Shown: positions 1-8,429 of the stretch, piece after piece
Position numbering within the stretch: position 1 is the first letter of the stretch
How the letters are laid out: every line of letters starts with the position of its first letter
From: Microbacteriaceae bacterium 3FA27C10
GTDB lineage: Bacteria > Actinomycetota > Actinomycetes > Actinomycetales > Microbacteriaceae
Assembly (NCBI GenBank): GCA_005502775.1
Contig: SCNI01000004.1
Span: forward strand, 62,001-126,000
DNA: 64,000 bases
Direction of reading: 5' to 3'
Program-made: the position numbers and the translations under genes
The notes under the pieces: generated by a model
The model's database searches: none
Seen by the model: the letters and a program-made list of their open reading frames with translations, nothing else
What the model was told of the DNA's origin: nothing

Positions 1-581
1 ACCTCGACGACCGCCAGAACTACCTGCTCGAGGCCGACGTGGGAGTGAGCACCCACTTCGACCACATCGAGACCACCTTCTCGTTCCGCACGCGCATCCT
101 CGACTACCTCTGGGCCGGCCTGCCGATCGTCACCACGCGCGGCGACAGCTTCGGCGACCTCGTCGAGAAAGAGGGCCTCGGCGTCTCGGTTCCCGAGCGC
201 GACGTCGACGCGCTCGCGGATGCGCTCGAGTCGATGCTCTACGACGCCCCGGCCCGCAAGGCGGCCGAGCAGGCGGTCTCGCGCGTGCGCGAGCGCTTCA
301 CCTGGGACGAGACGCTCCGCCCCTTGGTGGAGTTCGTGCGCGACCCGCGCCCGGCCGCCGACCGCGTGCTCGGTTCCCTGTCGGCGCCGCTCGACGTGGC
401 CCGCGCGGGCCGCACCCGTCCGGTGACGGCCGAGGAGAAGTTCCAGGCCATCTCCACGAGGCGGCACGGCATCCGGCGCGATCTGGCGCTCGCCCGGCAC
501 TATCTGGCGAACGGCGGGCTCTCCTCGCTCGGGGCGAAGGTGCGCTCGCGCGTGCAGCACAGCCGCGCCGCGAAGGGCTGA
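1..581 (+). CDS. Glycosyltransferase, C-terminal part (5' end outside window)
   Basis: The reading frame is open from the left edge (first full codon at 3) to a TGA at 579-581, so only the last 192 residues are visible. The visible part begins in the donor-binding half of a GT-B fold. ADVGVSTHFDHIETTFSFR, then RTRILDYLWAGLPIVTTRGD, is typical of family 4 glycosyltransferases, where the segment before the Gly-Leu-Pro binds the nucleotide sugar. The remaining 110 residues form a basic helical tail without a recognisable domain. It is followed after 111 nt by the polysaccharide ABC exporter on the same strand, so it belongs to the surface-glycan operon. Donor and acceptor cannot be told. A GTG at 39 is internal and is not the start. 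Confidence 0.85.
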   Translation, partial: LDDRQNYLLEADVGVSTHFDHIETTFSFRTRILDYLWAGLPIVTTRGDSFGDLVEKEGLGVSVPERDVDALADALESMLYDAPARKAAEQAVSRVRERFTWDETLRPLVEFVRDPRPAADRVLGSLSAPLDVARAGRTRPVTAEEKFQAISTRRHGIRRDLALARHYLANGGLSSLGAKVRSRVQHSRAAKG

Positions 582-634
582 ATCCCGCGGCGCGCGCCCC
601 ACCGAATCTGGGAGGAGCGTGCGGAACGGTCATG

Positions 635-640
635 TATTCT
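635..640 (+). promoter_or_regulatory. Putative -10 box of the ABC exporter operon
   Basis: TATTCT, preceded directly by TG, lies 52 nt before the ATG of the permease gene, which would give a leader of about 46 nt. No convincing -35 hexamer is visible. It implies that the exporter operon can be started separately from the glycosyltransferase upstream. Confidence 0.4.
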
Positions 641-692
641 CTATCCCGGCAGATTCCCGCTGCCCGACAACGTGGCTTGGAGGCCGTGAAAA

Positions 693-1604
693 ATGGCTAT
701 CACGCTGGAGTCCCCCGAAGCCCGAGCGAACAGACTCGCAGGCGAGACGTGGCAGTACGACGGGGCATCCGGGGGTGGTGTCTCGGGCACGGTCGCGTCG
801 ATCAAGGAGATCTGGGGCCAGCGCCGCCTGCTCCGCCTGCTCACCGGGCGCGAGCTGAAGTCGCGCTACAAGGACAGCGCCGGCGGGTTCCTCTGGAGCC
901 TCGCCAAGCCGCTGACGCAGCTGTTCATCTACTACATCGTGATCGGCCAGTTCCTCGGCGCCGCCCGCGGCATCGAGAACTTCGCCGTCTACATCTTCGC
1001 CGGGCTCACCATCTACACGCTGTTCAGCGAGATCGTGGGCACAGGCACCGGGTCGATCATCGCCAACGCCGGACTGGTGAAGAAGGTCTACCTGCCGCGG
1101 GAGATCTTCCCGCTCGCCGCGGTGGGCTCCGCCCTGTTCAATTTCGCCGTGCAGTTCGTCATCCTGATCCTCGCGGCCCTGTTCATCGGCACACTGAGCT
1201 TCGGCCCGCAGCTGCTGTTCGGGCTCGGCGCCCTGGTGCTGATCCTGGTCTGGGGCACGGCGATCGCGCTGCTGCTCGGCGCCCTCAATGTGTACCTGCG
1301 CGACATCCAGTACCTCGTCGAGGTCGTGCTGCTGCTGCTGATGTGGGCCTCGCCCATCCTCTACTCCTGGCAGCAGGCCGCCGCGGTGCTGCCGCAGTGG
1401 CTGCTCGAGATCTACGTCGACAGCCCCATCACTCTCGCGGTGCTCGGCTTCCAGGAGGCCTTCTGGTCGGAGGCCTCGCACGGCCAGCCGCTGGAACACC
1501 TGGCGCTCCGGATGCTCATCGCCGGCGTCATCGGCCTCATCGCGCTCTTCGGCGCACAACGAGTCTTCAGCCGCCTGCAGGGCGACTTCGCACAGGAGCT
1601 GTGA
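693..1604 (+). CDS. wzm: Polysaccharide ABC exporter, permease (Wzm/TagG type)
   Basis: This 303-aa integral membrane protein of the ABC-2 family is expected to form the channel that moves a lipid-linked polysaccharide across the cytoplasmic membrane. A cytoplasmic amphipathic N-terminus of about 70 residues contains the family signature LKSRYKDSAGGFLWSLAKP. About six hydrophobic segments follow (roughly 75-95, 105-125, 145-172, 180-205, 212-235 and 268-290). The ATG at 693 has GGAGG about 8 nt upstream. The ATPase gene starts 3 nt after its stop, so the two are one transcription unit and presumably one complex. Whether the cargo is a teichoic-acid-like or a rhamnan-like polymer cannot be read from this subunit; the rml genes in the window favour a rhamnose-containing polymer. 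Confidence 0.9.
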   Translation: MAITLESPEARANRLAGETWQYDGASGGGVSGTVASIKEIWGQRRLLRLLTGRELKSRYKDSAGGFLWSLAKPLTQLFIYYIVIGQFLGAARGIENFAVYIFAGLTIYTLFSEIVGTGTGSIIANAGLVKKVYLPREIFPLAAVGSALFNFAVQFVILILAALFIGTLSFGPQLLFGLGALVLILVWGTAIALLLGALNVYLRDIQYLVEVVLLLLMWASPILYSWQQAAAVLPQWLLEIYVDSPITLAVLGFQEAFWSEASHGQPLEHLALRMLIAGVIGLIALFGAQRVFSRLQGDFAQEL

Positions 1605-1607
1605 CCA

Positions 1608-2828
1608 GTGAGCGGTAATGTCCCCGTCGTCGAGATCAACGACGTCTCCAAGCGCTTCATCATCCGCAAGGAGAAGAGCCTCAAGGAACGCCTCGTCAAC
1701 GCCGGGCGCTCGAAGCAGTTCAAAGAGGACTTCTGGGCGCTCAAGAACGTGAACCTCGAGATCGACTCCGGCCAGACCATCGGCCTGATCGGGCCGAACG
1801 GCTCGGGCAAGTCGACGCTGCTCAAGACCATCGGTGGAATCATCCAGCCCACCTCGGGCACGGTGCGCCGGCGCGGCCGCCTCGCCGCCCTGCTCGAGCT
1901 CGGCGCCGGATTCCACCAAGACCTCACCGGGCGTGAGAACGTCTACCTCAACGCCTCGATCCTCGGCCTCTCGCGCAAGCAGACCGACCTCTACTTCGAC
2001 GACATCGTGGAGTTCTCGGGCATCCGCGACTTCATCGACACCCAGGTGAAGTTCTACTCCTCGGGCATGTACGTGCGGCTCGCCTTCGCGGTGGCCGTGC
2101 ACGTCGACCCCGACCTGCTGCTCGTCGACGAGGTGCTCGCGGTGGGCGACGAGGCCTTCCAGCGCAAGTGCCTCGACAAGATCCGCTCCTTCCAGCGCGA
2201 GGGCCGCACCATCGTGCTCGTCACGCATTCGCTCGGGCAGATCACCGAGTTCTGCGACCGCGCCGTGCTGCTGAACCGCGGCGAGGTGCTGTTCGACGGC
2301 GAGCCCCACGAGGCCGTGCGCGACTTCCGCGAGGTGCTCGAGGAACGCCGCATCGGCGAGGTCGAGGCCCACAACGCGGCGCACGAGGAGCAGGTGGCGC
2401 CCGTGAACAACGGCCGCATCGTCTCCACCACCGTGCACGCCCACGGCCGCGCTCAGGGCGAGCCGGTGCATCCGGGCGACGACCTCGTGGTGCGGGTGAC
2501 CTTCGAGCACCCCACCGGCATCGAGGGCTGGATCGCCGCCATCCAGATCGACAACGTGCAGGGCGTGCCCGTCTGGGGCTCCGCCTCGCTGCGCACCGGC
2601 CTCGAGCTCGGGCGGCTCCGCGAGCCCCGCACGGTGGAGTTCGTCGTGCGCGACGTGCAGTTCGGCTCCGGCAAGTACTTCATCAACTCGACGCTCATGA
2701 GCAGCGAGAAGGTGCACCTGCACGACGTGCCGCAGGCCGTCTCCTTCGACGTGCCGTACTACGACCTCGCGGTCGGCATCGTGCACGCGGTACCGGAGAT
2801 CCGCGACCTCGGGACGTCCGGAGCCTGA
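1608..2828 (+). CDS. wzt: Polysaccharide ABC exporter, ATPase with C-terminal Wzt domain
   Basis: This 406-aa ATP-binding subunit is the partner of the permease encoded just upstream. Walker A is GPNGSGKST at residues 62-70, the ABC signature is YSSGMYVRLAF near 150-160, Walker B is LLLVDE near 170-175 and the H-loop histidine is in VTHS near 207. Roughly 150 residues after the nucleotide-binding domain (about 250-406) match the position and beta-rich character of the Wzt C-terminal domain, which in Gram-negative O-antigen exporters binds the modified end of the finished glycan. Its presence suggests that export here is coupled to a terminal modification. The start GTG is 3 nt after the permease stop, and the next gene begins 1 nt after this stop. 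Confidence 0.92.
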   Translation: MSGNVPVVEINDVSKRFIIRKEKSLKERLVNAGRSKQFKEDFWALKNVNLEIDSGQTIGLIGPNGSGKSTLLKTIGGIIQPTSGTVRRRGRLAALLELGAGFHQDLTGRENVYLNASILGLSRKQTDLYFDDIVEFSGIRDFIDTQVKFYSSGMYVRLAFAVAVHVDPDLLLVDEVLAVGDEAFQRKCLDKIRSFQREGRTIVLVTHSLGQITEFCDRAVLLNRGEVLFDGEPHEAVRDFREVLEERRIGEVEAHNAAHEEQVAPVNNGRIVSTTVHAHGRAQGEPVHPGDDLVVRVTFEHPTGIEGWIAAIQIDNVQGVPVWGSASLRTGLELGRLREPRTVEFVVRDVQFGSGKYFINSTLMSSEKVHLHDVPQAVSFDVPYYDLAVGIVHAVPEIRDLGTSGA

Positions 2829-2829
2829 G

Positions 2830-3984
2830 GTGGCACCGCGTCCCCAGCAGGCGGAGGGCGCGCCGGTCGACGCCGCGCCCCTCGTGGTCGCCGCGGTCGT
2901 CGTGAACTGGCGGCAGCCCGCCCTGACCTCGGCGGCGGTCCGCTCGCTCGAGCAGCAGGAGGGTCTGGCAACGGCCGGTCCGGCGGGCCGACCCCTCGAG
3001 CTGCGCGTCGTGGTGGTCGACAACGGCTCGGCCGACGGTTCGCTCGAGCAGCTGCGCTCCCGGCATCCGGAACACCTCGTGGTCGACGCGGGCCGCAACG
3101 GCGGCTTCGGGGCGGGCGTGAACGCCGGCATCCGTGCCGCCGCCGCATGGAAGCCTGTCGCGATCGTGCTGCTCAACAACGACGCGGAGGCCGAGACCTC
3201 GTTCGTGGCCTCGCTGGTAGGGGCGCTGCTCGCTGATGCCCGGGCCGGCGCCGCGACCGCGCGCATCCTGCTGCAGGGGCGCTACCGGCCGGCCGGCGCG
3301 ACGGAGGCCGGCGCCCTCGTGGCCGCCGACGGCACGCGCTGGGTCGGGGTCGCCTCGGACGCCCGGCTCGCCGACGGAGTCGAGCTCGTCAACAGCACCG
3401 GCAACGAGATGACCCGCTCGGGCAACGGGCGCGACCGCGACTGGCTGGCACCGGTGGGCCCGGCGGAATCGGCTCCGGGGGAAGGCCGTGGGGCGGGCGA
3501 GGTCCTGGGCTTCTCCGGCGGCGCCGCCGCCCTCCGTTCAGCCGCCCTCGAGGAGGTCGGCCTCTTCGACGAGTCCCTGTTCATGTACTACGAGGACACG
3601 CAGCTGTCCTGGCGGATGCGCCGGGCCGGCTGGCGCATCCGCTTCGCCCCCGAGGCGGTCGCGCGCCACGCCCACGCGGCGTCGAGCGGCACGGGCTCGG
3701 AGACCTTCCGCTTCTACAACGAGCGCAACCGCGTGCTCGTGGCGGCAGAGCACGCGCCGGTGCGCGTGGCGCTGACCGCGCTCGCGCGGACGGCCGCGGC
3801 CACCGCCCGCGCCACGCTGCGCGCGGGGGGCTCGGCTGAGGCCTCGGCCGACGCCCGGCGTCGTCGTCGCTCCTTCGCCGCAGCGCTCCGAGGGCTCCCC
3901 GCCGCCCTCGCCGAGCGCCGCCGCGTCGACCACGCGGCCACCGTCCCGCGCGCCGCCGTGGCCACGTTCCTGGTCGACGACTGA
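2830..3984 (+). CDS. Family 2 glycosyltransferase
   Basis: A 384-aa GT-A fold glycosyltransferase, probably cytoplasmic. Visible motifs are VVVNW at the start of the fold, VVVDNGSADGS (nucleotide binding), LLNNDAE as the DXD-like metal site, and FSGGAAALRS followed by GLFDESLFMYYEDTQLSWR, the acceptor-side motif common to rhamnosyl- and galactofuranosyl-type family 2 enzymes. The last 110 residues are Ala/Arg-rich and without clear fold. GTG is chosen as start because it lies 1 nt after the stop of the ATPase gene, indicating translational coupling. Sugar specificity is unknown; rhamnosyl transfer is a reasonable guess from the motif style and the rml genes nearby. Confidence 0.85.
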   Translation: MAPRPQQAEGAPVDAAPLVVAAVVVNWRQPALTSAAVRSLEQQEGLATAGPAGRPLELRVVVVDNGSADGSLEQLRSRHPEHLVVDAGRNGGFGAGVNAGIRAAAAWKPVAIVLLNNDAEAETSFVASLVGALLADARAGAATARILLQGRYRPAGATEAGALVAADGTRWVGVASDARLADGVELVNSTGNEMTRSGNGRDRDWLAPVGPAESAPGEGRGAGEVLGFSGGAAALRSAALEEVGLFDESLFMYYEDTQLSWRMRRAGWRIRFAPEAVARHAHAASSGTGSETFRFYNERNRVLVAAEHAPVRVALTALARTAAATARATLRAGGSAEASADARRRRRSFAAALRGLPAALAERRRVDHAATVPRAAVATFLVDD

Positions 3985-4043
3985 CCACGCATCCGGCACC
4001 GGCGGCACCACGGGCACACACCGGGCTCCCGGAGACCGGCGGG

Positions 4044-4049
4044 TATGCT
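4044..4049 (+). promoter_or_regulatory. Putative -10 box before the second glycosyltransferase block
   Basis: TATGCT in the 118-nt gap between two glycosyltransferase genes, about 53 nt before the GTG at 4103. The start codon itself has AAGGA about 8 nt upstream. It suggests an internal promoter for the genes from 4103 onward. Confidence 0.35.
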
Positions 4050-4102
4050 GGTGGCTTGCTCGATTCGGGCTCTCGGCCCCTGAACACCTGCAAGGACCCT
4101 CA

Positions 4103-5266
4103 GTGAGCCAGCCGATCCCCGTGCTTCTCGACGCGACGTCGCTGCCGCCCTCGTGGGGTGGCGTGGCACGGTACATCGAGGGTGTCCTCACGGGTCTCGA
4201 GAGCGCCGGGACGTCGGTGCACGTGGTCGCGAAGGCGGCCGACATCCCACGCCTGCGCGCGGCTGCCGCGGGCCATCGCTACCATGCGGCGCCCCGGGCC
4301 ATCCGGATGCGCCCGGTGCGGTTCGCCTGGGAGCAGCTCGGCCTGCCCGGCCTGGCCCGCCGCGTCGGGGTGACGGCCATCCACTCGCCGCACTACACCT
4401 TCCCGCTCGTCACCCGGGCCCGCCGTGTGGTGACCCTGCACGACGCCACGTTCTTCACCGACCCCGCCGTGCACTCACGCCTCAAGCGCACCTTCTTCTC
4501 CACCTGGATCCGGCTCGCCGCGCGCCGCGCCGCCGCTCTGGTGGCTCCGAGCGAGGCCACCGCCACGGCGGTATGCGAGGCCGTCGGCGGTGGTGCCGCG
4601 CGCATCCGGGTGGCCTACCTCGGCGTCGACCCGGCGGTCTTCACCCGCCCGGCCCCGGGCGCCGTGGAGTCGTTCGCCGCCGCGCACGAGTTGCCGACCG
4701 AAGAGGGCTGGATCGCCTTCCTCGGCACCATCGAGCCCCGCAAGAACGTACCGGAGCTGTTGCGCGCCTACGCGCGGGTGCGATCGGAGCGGCTGGCCCA
4801 GGACTCCCCCACGCCGCGCCTGGTGCTCTCGGGCTCGCGGGGCTGGGACGACGACGCCGCCCGCCTGCTCGACGCGCTCACTCCCGGGCACGGCGTGATC
4901 GAAGCGGGCTACCTGCCGCTCGAGGAGCTCGCCGCCTTCCTCGGCGGAGCGACGCTCGTGGTCTACCCCTCGCTCGGCGAGGGTTTCGGCCTGCCCGTGC
5001 TCGAGGCGATGTCGTGCGGTGCCGCGGTGCTCACCACGAACCGGCTCTCCATCCCCGAGGTCGGCGGCGACGCCGTAGCCTACTCCGAGCCCGACGCGGC
5101 CTCGCTCTCCGGCGCGATCTCCGCGCTGCTCGACGCGCCCGCAGAGCGTCGGCGGCTCGGCGCCGCGGCGCTCGCTCGCTCCGCGGGCTTCACCTGGGAA
5201 GCCTGCGCGCGCGTGCACCTCGAGGCCTACGCCGACGCCGGGGTGCGCACGGAGGCCGCCGCGTGA
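4103..5266 (+). CDS. Family 4 glycosyltransferase (mannosyl/rhamnosyl type)
   Basis: A 387-aa GT-B enzyme. The N-terminal domain has the Gly-rich loop PSWGGVARYIEGV, and the C-terminal domain has LGTIEPRKNVPELLRAY (phosphate-binding Arg/Lys) and YPSLGEGFGLPVLEAMSCG, which carries the paired glutamates (E-x7-E) of retaining family 4 transferases. No membrane segment is apparent, so it should act at the cytoplasmic face on a lipid-linked acceptor. The GTG start has AAGGA upstream. The stop TGA (5264-5266) overlaps the GTG of the following gene, so the two are translationally coupled. Donor sugar is not determinable. Confidence 0.88.
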   Translation: MSQPIPVLLDATSLPPSWGGVARYIEGVLTGLESAGTSVHVVAKAADIPRLRAAAAGHRYHAAPRAIRMRPVRFAWEQLGLPGLARRVGVTAIHSPHYTFPLVTRARRVVTLHDATFFTDPAVHSRLKRTFFSTWIRLAARRAAALVAPSEATATAVCEAVGGGAARIRVAYLGVDPAVFTRPAPGAVESFAAAHELPTEEGWIAFLGTIEPRKNVPELLRAYARVRSERLAQDSPTPRLVLSGSRGWDDDAARLLDALTPGHGVIEAGYLPLEELAAFLGGATLVVYPSLGEGFGLPVLEAMSCGAAVLTTNRLSIPEVGGDAVAYSEPDAASLSGAISALLDAPAERRRLGAAALARSAGFTWEACARVHLEAYADAGVRTEAAA

Positions 5267-6168
5267 CCGGCCCGCAGAACACCGAACCCGGCACCACCCC
5301 CGGTATCCGCGTGGCCGTCGTGACCGTCAGCTACGACTCGGCGGCCGTGCTCGAGCCCTTCCTCGCCTCGATCCCCGCCGCCGCCTCCGGCACCGCGGTC
5401 GCCGTGTACGTGGCCGACAACAAGCCCGACTCCCCGGCCCGACCCGAGATCGAGCGGATGACGGCCGAGGCGGGCGCGCACTATGTTGCGATGACCGGCA
5501 ACCTCGGCTACGGCCACGCCGTCAACGCCGTCGTCGACACGCTGCCCGCCGGCATCCCGTTCGTGCTCGTCTCGAACCCCGACGTGGTGCTGCATCCGGG
5601 GGCCGTCGACGCGCTCCTCGCCACGATGGACGAGCTGCCGGATGCCGGCGCGGTCGGCCCGAAGATCGTCGAGACCGACGGCAGCGTCTATCCCTCGGCG
5701 CGGCCCGTGCCCTCGCTCCGCAACGGCATCGGTCACGCGATCTTCGGCACGCTCTGGCCCGGCAACCCGTGGACGCGGGCCTACCGGCCGCCGCTCGGCG
5801 AGCATCCGGTGCGGCGGGAGGCCGGCTGGCTCTCGGGTTCGTGCTTCCTCATCCGCCGCGAGGTCTTCGACGCGCTCGACGGCTTCGACACCGGCTACTT
5901 CATGTACTTCGAAGACGTCGACCTCGGCTACCGGCTCGGCCGGCTCGGCCGGCGCAACGTCTACGAGCCGAACGCGGTCGTGCTGCACACCGGAGCGCAC
6001 TCGACCACGGGCGACTCGGCAGCGCGGATGCTCGAAGCGCACCACGACAGCGCCAAGCGCTTTCTCGCCCGCAAGTACTCCGGCCCGCTGCGCTGGCCCG
6101 TGCGCACCGCCCTCTCCCTCGGCCTCACCGTGCGCTCGGCGCTCGTGCGGCGCAAGGCCACGCGATGA
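5263..6168 (+). CDS. Family 2 glycosyltransferase (rhamnosyltransferase-like)
   Basis: A 301-aa GT-A enzyme. VAVVTVSYDSAAVLEPFL opens the fold, VADNKPD and LVSNPDVVLHPGAV give the nucleotide and metal sites, and WLSGSCFLIRREVFD followed by FDTGYFMYFEDVDLGYRLG is the acceptor motif typical of dTDP-rhamnosyltransferases such as WbbL. The open frame runs back to 4153, but that part lies inside the preceding gene in another frame. The GTG at 5263, which overlaps the previous stop as GTGA, is therefore taken as the start. WbbL-type enzymes put rhamnose on GlcNAc-P-P-lipid in mycobacteria; the same role here is only inferred. Confidence 0.87.
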   Translation: MTGPQNTEPGTTPGIRVAVVTVSYDSAAVLEPFLASIPAAASGTAVAVYVADNKPDSPARPEIERMTAEAGAHYVAMTGNLGYGHAVNAVVDTLPAGIPFVLVSNPDVVLHPGAVDALLATMDELPDAGAVGPKIVETDGSVYPSARPVPSLRNGIGHAIFGTLWPGNPWTRAYRPPLGEHPVRREAGWLSGSCFLIRREVFDALDGFDTGYFMYFEDVDLGYRLGRLGRRNVYEPNAVVLHTGAHSTTGDSAARMLEAHHDSAKRFLARKYSGPLRWPVRTALSLGLTVRSALVRRKATR

Positions 6169-6193
6169 CCGCGGACGGCGTCGCGACGACCAG

Positions 6194-6199
6194 TAGGGT
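6194..6199 (+). promoter_or_regulatory. Putative -10 box for the glycosyltransferase at 6272
   Basis: TAGGGT lies directly before an ATG at 6200. A transcript from this box would begin near 6206, which rules out 6200 as start and supports the ATG at 6272 (AGGGAG 6-10 nt upstream) with a leader of about 65 nt. Confidence 0.45.
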
Positions 6200-6271
6200 A
6201 TGGGGAGCGAACCCTGCGGCGCCCGGCGACCGGTCACGGCCGCAGGACTCGAGCACAGGGAGACGAACGCG

Positions 6272-7474
6272 ATGAGACTCGCCATGACCCTCATGGTGCG
6301 CGACGAGGCGGACATCGTCGGCGCGATGATCGACCATCACCTCGCGCAGGGCGTCGACACCCTCATCGTGACCGACAACGGCTCGGTCGACGGCACCGCG
6401 GAGATCCTCCAGCGCTACGCCGACCAGGGCCTGATCGACCTCCGCCACGACCCGGTGCACCGCAAGCAGCAGAGCCCCGTGGTCACGCAGATGGCGCGCG
6501 ACGCCGCCACGATGTACGGCGCCGACTGGGTGATCAACGCCGACGCCGACGAATTCTTCCTGCCCGTCGACCGCTCGCTCACCCTGCGTGACGTGTTCGG
6601 CCGGCTCGACAAGGCCCTGGCGGCGTTCCTCGTGCCGGTGACGAACCTCACCGGGCCGCCCGCGGCATCCGGAACCGGCATCGGCCGCCTGATCTACCGC
6701 GACCACCGGCCGGTCGAGGCCCTGCGCGCGACGGGGTTGCGCGACCACCCCACGGCGGATGCGATCCACGTGGGCGATCCGTCGATCGAGGTCATCCAGG
6801 GCAACCACTTCGTGAGCCTCGCCTCGCAGGGGCTGCCGCCGGAGGAGCTCGCGGTCGAGGTGCTGCACCTGCCGTGGCGCTCGTGGGAGCAGTACGCCCG
6901 CAAGGTGGAGAACGCGGGCCGCGCCTACGACAGCAACCCCGAGCTCACGCCGAGTCCCAACCACCACGGCATGCGCGACTGGGCCCGGCTGCAGGCGGGC
7001 GCCCTGCTGCCGTTCTACCTGCTGCGCCATCCGGATGCCGCAGAGCTCGCCGCGGGCCTCGCCGCGGGTCATTTCGTGGAGGAGAAGGTGCTCGCCGAGC
7101 GCCTCGTCTCCCCCGTGCCGGATGCGCCGCTCGACCCCGAGACGATCGCCCTGTTCGAGCGCTTCGGCCCGGCTCTCCGCGACGCCGAAGCCCGTTCGTT
7201 CGCCGCCCTCGCCGCGGCGGAGGAGCTGCGACTCGCCGATCTCGAGGAGCAGCGCGCCGCGATGCAGGCCGAGTACGACGCCCTGGCTACGGAGAAGGAG
7301 CAGCTGCTCGGCGAGAAGAACCACCTGCTGGGCGAGGTGCTCACCGCCACCGAGCGCCAGCGGCTCACCGATGTGCACGTCGGAACCCTCGAGACCTCTC
7401 TCGAACAACTCTCCGGGCGCTTCGAGGTGCGCGCGGGGCGGAAGCTGCGACGGATCGTGCGCCGTGCCGGCTGA
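6272..7474 (+). CDS. Family 2 glycosyltransferase with C-terminal coiled coil
   Basis: A 400-aa protein. The first 250 residues match the Glyco_tranf_2_4 type: LTLMV-like RLAMTLMVRDEADIV at the N-terminus, VTDNGSVDGT, and INADADEFFLP as the metal-binding Asp cluster. Residues from about 305 to 385 are long helical heptads rich in Glu, Gln and Leu, ending in a basic tail (GRKLRRIVRR), so a coiled coil that may dimerise the enzyme or hold it to a partner is likely. The start at 6272 is preferred to 6200 because of its Shine-Dalgarno and the -10 box at 6194-6199. The downstream epimerase overlaps by 11 nt. Substrate unknown. Confidence 0.85.
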   Translation: MRLAMTLMVRDEADIVGAMIDHHLAQGVDTLIVTDNGSVDGTAEILQRYADQGLIDLRHDPVHRKQQSPVVTQMARDAATMYGADWVINADADEFFLPVDRSLTLRDVFGRLDKALAAFLVPVTNLTGPPAASGTGIGRLIYRDHRPVEALRATGLRDHPTADAIHVGDPSIEVIQGNHFVSLASQGLPPEELAVEVLHLPWRSWEQYARKVENAGRAYDSNPELTPSPNHHGMRDWARLQAGALLPFYLLRHPDAAELAAGLAAGHFVEEKVLAERLVSPVPDAPLDPETIALFERFGPALRDAEARSFAALAAAEELRLADLEEQRAAMQAEYDALATEKEQLLGEKNHLLGEVLTATERQRLTDVHVGTLETSLEQLSGRFEVRAGRKLRRIVRRAG

Positions 7475-8429
7475 GCCCTCGGTGGACCGCGCGCTGCGGG
7501 TGCTCGTCACCGGAGGCGCCGGCTTCATCGGAAGCGCCGTCTGCCGTGTGCTCGCCCGCCGGCCGGGCACCGAGGTCGTGGTGCTCGACGACTTCTCCAC
7601 GAGCAGCTACGCCAATCTGCACGGAGTCCCGGTGACGGTGATCGAGGGTTCGGTGCTCGACGAGGCGCTGCTCAGCCAGGCGATGGCCGGAGCCGACGCC
7701 GTGGTGCACCTCGCGGCGATCGCCTCGGTACAGGAGTCGCTCGACCGGCCGCTCGAGGTGCACCGCGTGAACGTCACGGGCACGCTCACGGTGCTCGAGG
7801 CGGCCCGCGCGGCGGGACTCGTGCACACCGTGATCGCCTCCTCCTCGTCGGTCTACGGCTCCGGCCCGGAGCTGCCCAAGCACGAGGGGCTGCGCCCGCG
7901 CACCGAGAGCCCGTACGGCGCCACGAAGCTCGCCGCCGAGAGCTACGCTCTCACCTGGCAGCGCAGCTACGGTCTGCCGGTGCTCGCTTTCCGCTTCTTC
8001 AACGTCTTCGGCCCGCGCCAGAACGCCGGGGCGGCCTACCCCGCCGTGGTGCCCGCCTTTCTCGAGCAGACCCTCGGCGGCGGCGCGGTGACGATCTTCG
8101 GCACCGGCGAGCAGTCGCGCGATTTCACCTATGTCGAGTCGGTCGCCGAGGTGATCGCGGATGCCGTGGTGCGGCGAGTGGCCCACGACGAGCCGGTCGA
8201 CCTCGGCTTCGGGGTGCGCACCAGCCTGCTCGAGCTGGTGCACGAGCTCGAGACCGCACTCGGGCGACCCGTCGACATCGAGTTCGCCCCGGCGCGCACG
8301 GGCGACATCCTGCACTCGCAGGCGGAGGGCGGCAGACTGGCCGAGCTCTTTCCCGGGCTCCGGCCGATCCCGCTGGCCGAGGGCCTGCGGGCCACGGTCG
8401 CGTGGATGCACGAGAAAGGCGAGCGATGA
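7464..8429 (+). CDS. NAD-dependent sugar epimerase/dehydratase (extended SDR)
   Basis: A 321-aa extended short-chain dehydrogenase. The Rossmann motif TGGAGFIGS is at residues 16-24, the SSSSVYGSG strand carries the catalytic Ser/Thr, and SPYGATKLAAE carries the Tyr-x3-Lys pair. FFNVFGPRQ and FTYVESVAEVI are family landmarks of UDP-glucose 4-epimerase-like enzymes. It probably makes an activated sugar for the glycosyltransferases around it, for instance by C4 epimerisation of a UDP-hexose. The start is chosen as the GTG at 7464, overlapping the previous gene by 11 nt; GTGs at 7482 and 7500 are alternatives. A dedicated galE-like gene occurs separately at 45775, so this one probably has another substrate. 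Confidence 0.85.
   Translation: MPAEPSVDRALRVLVTGGAGFIGSAVCRVLARRPGTEVVVLDDFSTSSYANLHGVPVTVIEGSVLDEALLSQAMAGADAVVHLAAIASVQESLDRPLEVHRVNVTGTLTVLEAARAAGLVHTVIASSSSVYGSGPELPKHEGLRPRTESPYGATKLAAESYALTWQRSYGLPVLAFRFFNVFGPRQNAGAAYPAVVPAFLEQTLGGGAVTIFGTGEQSRDFTYVESVAEVIADAVVRRVAHDEPVDLGFGVRTSLLELVHELETALGRPVDIEFAPARTGDILHSQAEGGRLAELFPGLRPIPLAEGLRATVAWMHEKGER

Noticed and set aside
630-3266. 878-codon minus-strand open frame
   Set aside because: Antisense to the ABC exporter genes; its product is a low-complexity Ala/Arg/Glu sequence typical of reversed GC-rich codons.
4153-6168. Single 671-aa fusion reading through two glycosyltransferases
   Set aside because: The first 370 codons are the shifted frame of the real family 4 enzyme; only the part from 5263 encodes protein-like sequence.
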